Shown one piece after another: positions 57,641 to 64,000 of a stretch of 64,000 bases of DNA (position 1 is the stretch's first letter; the number at the start of each line of letters is the position of its first letter). Made by a program: the position numbers and the translations under genes. Below the pieces are notes generated by a model. It ran no database searches. It was not told where the DNA came from and was given only the letters and a program-made list of their open reading frames with translations. The stretch spans positions 29,138,326 through 29,202,325 of the forward strand of contig OY821791.1 in NCBI GenBank assembly GCA_963682175.1, written 5' to 3'. This DNA is from Triglochin maritima (lineage: Eukaryota > Streptophyta > Magnoliopsida > Alismatales > Juncaginaceae).

Positions 57641-60600
57641 TGATGTAAATCGGATACCTTTCCGATAGGTTGACGAAAATCGGATAACAAATCCTACACT
57701 GTTTGTATAAATTGTGTACCAAATCCTACATTGTTGGTGTAAATTGTGTAATATGAGCAAAGAAAGGAATTTTCTACATTTAAAATCCACTGAGGTTTAG
57801 AAACGATTGCTCTCTCAGGATATTGCTGTTTTACACAATAAATAAGAACTACAAACAATTTAACTTCGATTATTTTCAAATTAGTAAAACATGACATTAG
57901 AATCATAGTAGGAAACCCAAGTGACATAACCCAGAAATACAATAAATCAATATCAGCAATCAAGAAAATAATGATTTGTAATCATCGCTCTTAAGGCCAT
58001 GGGAATTATTCCTCGAGAAATAAGAATATAATTACATGTGAAAACTATTCTTCCAAAAGAAGAGGGGAAAATAAGGGATCCCTAAGAAAAATGAAATATA
58101 AACAAAAAGGGTTTTATAAAAAAATAGATCCTTTTTTTTGTACAGGCAATGTCACAAAGTAAGATGCCAGAAAAGGGCAGTTAAAATGTCTTTCTTCTGT
58201 TCATTTTATTTTTTTATGATGATGGTATCCAAAGATGACAATGGCTACTGTTGACTTGTGAAAATCTCTGCAACAAAACACAAGCTCTTGGTAGCACCAA
58301 ACCAAACATCAAAAGTAATAATATCACGATATCATCTCTTCTTCTCCATTATTTTTGCAATTAGAAGTGCTTCACTAGTGCTTCTTAGTTGCACCAAACT
58401 AGGCAACCAATGTACTTCCTTTTGGTAAATATCATGATTGATACCATCTCTTATCCATTATTTCTGGAATTAGAAGTGCCTCACCAGTAGACTTCAAAAT
58501 CCTGGGAAGGAAAGGACAGCTAACAAAATTAATAAATTGACTTGCAATAAGCCTGATCAAGCTTGCCTACTTTCACAATGTACCAAAAATGCTAATGCAT
58601 AGCTGATAATGTTAAAATGCTTTCGGTAACATTTCAACGTTAATGTTTTTCAAGAGCTTCTAGAAACTCTACTAGGGCAAGGTAGGACGTCTTGCTTATC
58701 GTAAGTATGCATACCTCACCCCTACAATAACAAAGAGGTCATTTTTTAAAGAGACTTGATACTGAGGTTATTAATTTTGGCTCAAGCTCATGACTTAGAT
58801 TGAGTTCAACTTGAGCGAAAATCCTTGTCAAATTAAAATGTCAAATTAAAATATCAAATTTAAACATCTTTTAGGCTCGATTACATAAATGAGCTGGCTC
58901 GAGCTTTAATTGATAAAGCTCAAGCTTTGCTTGTTAGCTTGTTAAGATGCATATTACCACACATATTATGCATATGTATTACCTTAATATCAAAAGGTTC
59001 ATGACAAAATGGTTATCTGCTGGACGTTTGCTCCAGGGGTCCATTCTATTCCTGATGGATGCAGCTTTTAGCACAACAATTTATGAGATGGTTTCCGATT
59101 CTGCCATCTTCTATTACTATCAAACTCCAGTTATAGTTCAACATCGTGGAAATGCAGCGATGTTGATCAAGATAAGCTTATGAAAACCAATTGGATGTGG
59201 CATTGTGGTGTTTGTTAGTGTCCTTAAATGTATTAGCGGTTCCAGTGCAACTGCAGGTCAATTTGGCTTGCACACCTTAATTTGGCTTGTGTTCAATTAA
59301 CTCATAAATTTAAATCTTAAGGCTTGAGTGACTATGAGTTTGTACGCTAAGTGGAGAGGCATGAGTGCCGGATACAAGCCAAAAGCTTAAGCAACACTTG
59401 AGACTTGATTTCGAAAGCCAAGCTTTAGTGCCAGCTTTAATCAGATAGCTGAGTCTAATCATGGCAAGCTTGGCTAATTTCAGCCAGCTTATACCTGACT
59501 TGATTCCATAATGACTATTAGCTTTGTTATAAGATTGTGAACAATTTAGTGAGTCATTTAATTCAACAAAGTACATTCTGAAAGAAAAAAAATTGTAAAA
59601 CTTTGACTCCATTGGAGATATAGGCAACATATGCATGTTTGAAAAATAGTCAAGTCCTGTTTATCTTGTGGCAAAGAGTTGGTGAAAACTGAAAAGACTT
59701 GTTTCCAAATAATCTAAAATATCACCAACAAACTACCAACCAACACAATCTAATTTCTTCATAGTACCTTGGACTCTATTCCAGTGTAATCTTTCAATAC
59801 TTTAAGACTTGAGGGTATTGGTGATTCTTTGATAGTTCAGAGGATAATTATGAAATTACAGTAAGTATAATTAAGCTGGCCTACTTTCATAATGCAGAAA
59901 ACTACTGATAAGTAGTGAACACGTATCATTAAAAGTGAAAAGCCCTTAACCTTTTGTGGCAGAGTGGTTAAGAAGGCTTGTTAAGAACAGTTTCTTCTGC
60001 AGCCTCGTTCTTTGCAATTTCTGCATGTTATGACACCTTAACAACATGGCAAATGCATTATGTTAGCTGCCTCCTAAACCTGCACAATAAGCTTCTGTTA
60101 TATTGCGTGCTTGGGAGTGTGATGCCATCATATGATGTTAAAATGTAGGACTACTAAGTGCCAACAAGTCTCTGCAAAACACTTCAGTTGGCTATTAAAA
60201 TTAAAATTAAAATACAAATGAAGGATTTTTAGTATCATCATTAAACATACCAAATCTCTGTAAAAGCCACTTCCATTTTTGCAATTGACAGCCCAATATA
60301 ACATCGCTCTTCACCCAAATATTTCCTTTAAAAAGACGTTAATTTGCACACCAACCAGATTAGCTTGATCAATAAGCACAGAAAGGTGAATCATATTCAT
60401 CCATCGAGTACCATGGGTGGCATTTCTGTACCTCCATTACAACTTACACAGCAATCTAGTCAAGAATTTTTTCCGTGGTTGCTATGAAACAGTTGTGATT
60501 TTTTTTAGAAAACACAGGCTTCTGCATCTAGGGGTGACATGCTATTGGGTCTTATGGGGTTAAATAAATACGATCTAGTTCTAAAAAGAAATATTTTTCA

Positions 60601-61398
60601 ATATTAAATTTCATAGATGCAACTCATATGCCAGACAATTGATGTAGACTTCCTACAAAGGTGCATAAAAATCAATTGAACAAATTACAAACAAAATAAA
60701 TGTTTCAATCTAAATAATATTTAAAATGGCAGCGTTGTTTCAGAGGTAGCAAGATCCACTCAGACACTACAATGCTCGGCGAAAGCCTTTAGTCTGATTA
60801 GAAAAATACCAGTAAAGAAATATTATAGAAGGCACCAAACAATGAAACAAAGAAAATCACCTTATCCTTCAGGTTTGGTATTTTTAAGCTCCAGCTCTCA
60901 GGATATGATATGACACAAGGTTGAACCTCCGAAGGGTAAAGATAACACCCATAATATTATACAGTGCCGCCAACTTATACTTCAAACCCGCTTTTGAAGA
61001 TTTAGCTGTATATAAGCACCTACAAAATCAACAACGTTTCTGCATATTATGAACACACTTAATACGCTGCTAGTTTTTTTGTCAGTTCTAGTTTCTTCTA
61101 ATCATGATAGTCTGACGTGTGGTGGATAATCTGTTTAAGAAAGAAACAAGCACGACAATTGAATTTGTTGTTTCAGCCCTTGAGGTTTGAGCTTCACTTG
61201 TGGGACTTACCTAACATGGAAATATTTTGAATTATGGAAAAAAGTTTCTTCTAACATGAAAATATTTCCAATTATAGGAATGCAGCTAATACACTACTAG
61301 ATTCATTTAACCAGAATAATATAAGTTGCATATAATATGTTTTAAAAAGCAATAAAGGCAAAAGTTAGATTTTTGGAGTTTCCGTTTACCTTTTCGTA
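57641..61398. other. Intergenic, probably with spliced 3' UTR of the receptor kinase
   Basis: No protein-coding gene recognised. A ~110-bp segment around 58331 is repeated at 58441 (ccattatttttgcaattagaagtg and ccattatttctggaattagaagtg). On minus, a donor-like AAAAG|GTAAAC follows the receptor-kinase stop at ~61390 and an acceptor TTTTGTAG precedes 61019, so the 3' UTR may continue in an exon near 60860-61019. Confidence 0.4.
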
Positions 61399-63999
61399 TT
61401 AGCTTGTATAATGCGTCAACGGAGAACAAATCGGGGGCTGTATTTGCTTGAGGCGTTGGACAACATGCTTCATCGTAGGTCTGGTGGAGAGAGAATCATC
61501 CGTGCATGTGATGGCCAAGTGCAAGGTGTCAACCAAGTCATCATGAGGTCCCACATCCCAAAGCCCCTCGGTGAAGAACTCATGAGCCCGACCTTTGCTA
61601 AGCAGCCTATGAGCCCAAGCGACAATATTGAACCCATTTCCATATGGAGAGAACGAAGGGTCCAAAGCCTTCTTATTCGATATCAACTCCAAAAGAACCA
61701 CACCATAGCTGTACACGTCCGCCTTATCAGAAACTCTGCATGTCATTGCGTATTCAGGAGCAACATATCCAAAAGTTCCTGCAACACCAGTCGTAGCGTG
61801 AGTTTCAGAGTTTCCAAGAAGCCTAGCCAGCCCAAAATCAGAGAGATAGGCATTGTAGTCGTTATCCAATAATATATTGCTTGGCTTCACATCTCTGTGG
61901 AGGATGCGAGGTACGCAATTCTCATGCAGATAAGCCAATGCACGGGCAACATCTAGCGCTATTTTATGAAGCATCCTCCAATCAACAGGTCTCTGAGACC
62001 TTTCCTGTATGAACGTTTCCAAATTGCCTCCGGGCAGGTAGTTGTATATAAGAAACATCTCTGCCTCGCTAACATGGAAACCGATCAGAGTAACAAGGTT
62101 TTGGTGTCGCCACCTCCCAAGGGTCTTAACTTCGGCATGGAACTGCTGAACACCTGCAATTCTGCCTACGGAGAGTCTCTTTACTGCAACCATCACCCCA
62201 GGTGCGATTTCGGCCTTGTAGGTGGCACCGAAACCCCCACTTCCAATACAGTTTGATGCATTGAAGCCTCCTGTTGCTCGCACAACGCTTTCGTAAGTCA
62301 AAGGGACTCCAATATCGGTGAAAACAGTGAGCTCCTTTCTTCCGGTATTCTGAATGGCAGATCTCGGGGCACATTTCCTTGTGTACATGTAAAGGACTAT
62401 GAGGGCCAAAAGAACTGAAACAATTGCCGTCGCCGAAGCAATAGAAGCTATTTCAATGGATGTGAACTCGGCACCATCACCATTACCAGGTGAGCTTCCA
62501 GGAGGAGATGCTGTGTATGGTAAGGATTCCTCCCCACGACTCTGAGCATCTGACGGTGGAACCGAGAGAGAAGCCATGTGACAGGCTTCGAGCATTGGAT
62601 TCCCGATCGCACTATCACATCTCACTGCGACGCCATTCACAGGTATCGGCCCAGATAAGTTATTAAATGAAACATTAAAGAGTGAAAGAGACGTGTTATT
62701 AGCGAGACTTGCAGGAATCCTGCCTGAAAGCTTATTGTTATTCAGAAAAAGACTGGAGAGGTTGCCCTGCTTCAGAAGTGCCGTCGGAATCTCACCAGAA
62801 AGGGAGTTTGAAGAAAGATCGAGCACCTGAAGAGAACTCAACTCGCTCAGACCAGAAGGAATGCCACCCGTCAGATTGTTGGCGGCCAAAGCAAGACGTT
62901 TCAGACCCTTTAGGAGGCCAAAATTCCAGGGAATCTGCCCGTACAACCTGTTTCCGCTCAAATCGATACCAACAAGAGAACGCATCTGTCCAAATTGTTG
63001 TGGTATTATCCCGCTGATCCTGTTACTCGAGGCATCCAAAACCATTAGCGACCGGCAAAGCACGTCGATGTCTGTTGGGAGTACACCATAAATCATGTTT
63101 CCACTAATGTTAAGAATCAATCCGTTAACATTCTCACATTTCTCGAAGAAAGACCCTGGAAAAGTTCCAGTAATGCCGTTCCCATCCACAAATAACACGT
63201 ACAGAGTCCGATTACCTAATCTCTCAGGAGAAATGGGCAAGGATGGGAAACTACCACTGAAGTTGTTTCTTCCGAAATCATGAATAGACATCACAAAATC
63301 ATCAGCCGGCGACCCGATCAATAAATTCAACAAAATTTTGGTTTGAGCAGAACGCTTGAAGAAAGAATAATAAGCAGACGAGAGATTGTCCGATTGCAAC
63401 CGAGAAGTAGCAGTTGAGCATTCATTGTAGGAAAACCGAGGTATCAAACCTGACAGCTGATTTCCACTGACATCGAAAACATCCATACAAGGCACGGAAA
63501 GCTCATCTGGCAGCCAACCTGTGAGCTTATTCGAGCTCAAATTAAGATGTTTAAGATTCCCACACCGTCCGAAAGCCTTTGGAATCTCCCCGGTGAAGAG
63601 ATTTTGGCCAAGATTGACCATCTCCAAACTTTTACAACTGCCCCAATCACTCGGAATCTCCCCCTCAAGCATCGCCCTCGGCGCCCACAATATCTTAAGC
63701 TGCGGAAGACTCGTGATGTTCTTGGGGATTCCACCCTGGAAGAAATTGAACTCATCAATATGCCCATTGTCATTCTCACCATCTGACACCACTACCGGAT
63801 CATAAGCATTGGAAAGCACAAGAACCGACAACTCCAAGCAGTTCCCGAGCTCCGCAGGCAATGGACCGCTCAAACTATTCCTCGAAACATCCAAAACCCT
63901 AAGCTTCCTCAACCGTCCCAACTCCTTCGGAACCACATCCTCAAGCAAATTAGAAGACAAAACCAAACTCCTTAACTCCCGACAACTCCCGAAACTCAC
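61399..63999 (-). CDS. RPK2: LRR receptor-like kinase RPK2/TOADSTOOL2 type, 5' end outside window
   Basis: A plasma-membrane receptor kinase; Arabidopsis RPK2 acts in anther development, meristem maintenance (CLE signalling) and embryo patterning. The 866 residues here are the C-terminal part of a protein usually ~1,150 long; the frame runs off the right edge. Leucine-rich repeats fill residues ~1-450, with an island (~180-235) between two LRR blocks. A Pro/Ser-rich linker precedes a membrane helix at ~522-545 ([20 protein letters not shown]). The kinase spans ~580-855: [10 protein letters not shown] loop, VAVKR lysine, HRDVKPSN (RD type) at ~700, DFG at ~723, APE at ~746. All catalytic residues are present. 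There are no introns in the visible part. The sequences [18 protein letters not shown] and [19 protein letters not shown] fit RPK2 rather than other LRR kinases. The tail [12 protein letters not shown] is longer than the usual end. Confidence 0.93.
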   Translation of the reverse strand: MSFGSCRELRSLVLSSNLLEDVVPKELGRLRKLRVLDVSRNSLSGPLPAELGNCLELSVLVLSNAYDPVVVSDGENDNGHIDEFNFFQGGIPKNITSLPQLKILWAPRAMLEGEIPSDWGSCKSLEMVNLGQNLFTGEIPKAFGRCGNLKHLNLSSNKLTGWLPDELSVPCMDVFDVSGNQLSGLIPRFSYNECSTATSRLQSDNLSSAYYSFFKRSAQTKILLNLLIGSPADDFVMSIHDFGRNNFSGSFPSLPISPERLGNRTLYVLFVDGNGITGTFPGSFFEKCENVNGLILNISGNMIYGVLPTDIDVLCRSLMVLDASSNRISGIIPQQFGQMRSLVGIDLSGNRLYGQIPWNFGLLKGLKRLALAANNLTGGIPSGLSELSSLQVLDLSSNSLSGEIPTALLKQGNLSSLFLNNNKLSGRIPASLANNTSLSLFNVSFNNLSGPIPVNGVAVRCDSAIGNPMLEACHMASLSVPPSDAQSRGEESLPYTASPPGSSPGNGDGAEFTSIEIASIASATAIVSVLLALIVLYMYTRKCAPRSAIQNTGRKELTVFTDIGVPLTYESVVRATGGFNASNCIGSGGFGATYKAEIAPGVMVAVKRLSVGRIAGVQQFHAEVKTLGRWRHQNLVTLIGFHVSEAEMFLIYNYLPGGNLETFIQERSQRPVDWRMLHKIALDVARALAYLHENCVPRILHRDVKPSNILLDNDYNAYLSDFGLARLLGNSETHATTGVAGTFGYVAPEYAMTCRVSDKADVYSYGVVLLELISNKKALDPSFSPYGNGFNIVAWAHRLLSKGRAHEFFTEGLWDVGPHDDLVDTLHLAITCTDDSLSTRPTMKHVVQRLKQIQPPICSPLTHYTS

Positions 64000-64000
64000 G

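Noticed and set aside
57384..57722. A Gln/Asn-rich minus-strand frame
   Set aside because: It is explained by a degenerate minisatellite.
59945..60010. tRNA-like A box (tggcagagtgg) suggesting a tRNA or SINE
   Set aside because: No B box, no cloverleaf and no poly(A) or flanking duplication could be found.
1..64000. CRISPR arrays, bacterial operons, rRNA or complete tRNA genes
   Set aside because: Looked for and not seen. The repeats are transposon- or satellite-like and the genes are split by introns.

Overview
The window is nuclear DNA of a flowering plant, almost certainly a eudicot. It is AT-rich, its genes are split by GT-AG introns, and its proteins are typical plant ones: a plastid-type pyruvate dehydrogenase E1-alpha, an RPK2-type LRR receptor kinase, and plant TOM5 and SDH7. 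About half of it is transposable-element debris. I cannot name the species from sequence alone.

Five host genes are supported. They are a dienelactone hydrolase-family protein (+, 16235-17747, five exons), an SDH7-like mitochondrial complex II subunit (-, 24701-27422 plus an upstream untranslated exon), the plastidial pyruvate dehydrogenase E1-alpha subunit (+, 40856-44647, three exons), the mitochondrial import receptor subunit TOM5 (+, 47915-51306, two exons and a 3.2 kb intron), and the 3' part of an RPK2/TOADSTOOL2-like receptor kinase (-, 61399 to beyond the right edge). They do not form an operon-like unit. Three of them serve organelle metabolism or biogenesis: acetyl-CoA supply in the plastid, complex II, and protein import.

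The rest is layered mobile DNA. Family A is an Athila/Tat-like Ty3/gypsy element with a tRNA-Asp primer site (1-3030, 4128-7533, and solo LTRs at 7708-9242 and 37891-39429). Family B is a Tekay/Del-like chromovirus (7534-9960 on minus, 10205-13802 on plus). Family C is a SIRE-like Copia element (solo LTR 20198-21724; LTR, primer site and gag start at 29640-31401). Family D is a Copia element on minus (36427-40711). A Reina-like reverse transcriptase fragment lies at 19781-20155. DNA transposons include a CACTA-like segment (3290-4127), a hAT element with an exact 8-bp target-site duplication (29417-33543), hAT derivatives and MITEs, and a roughly 2 kb fold-back element (53059-55091). A degraded LINE lies at 45197-46945.

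Nesting can be read from target-site duplications: family A's solo LTR sits in a family B LTR (CCTTC), family C's solo LTR is flanked by AATTC, a family C remnant lies inside the hAT element (GTTCCTTG), and a family A LTR lies inside the family D element. The least ordinary signals are the fold-back locus, the arrays of the palindrome GGTCGACC in LTRs of two unrelated retrotransposon families, a Copia LTR ending about 145 bp before the pyruvate dehydrogenase start codon, and two small intragenic duplications that copied splice-site or exon sequence in the SDH7 and TOM5 genes.
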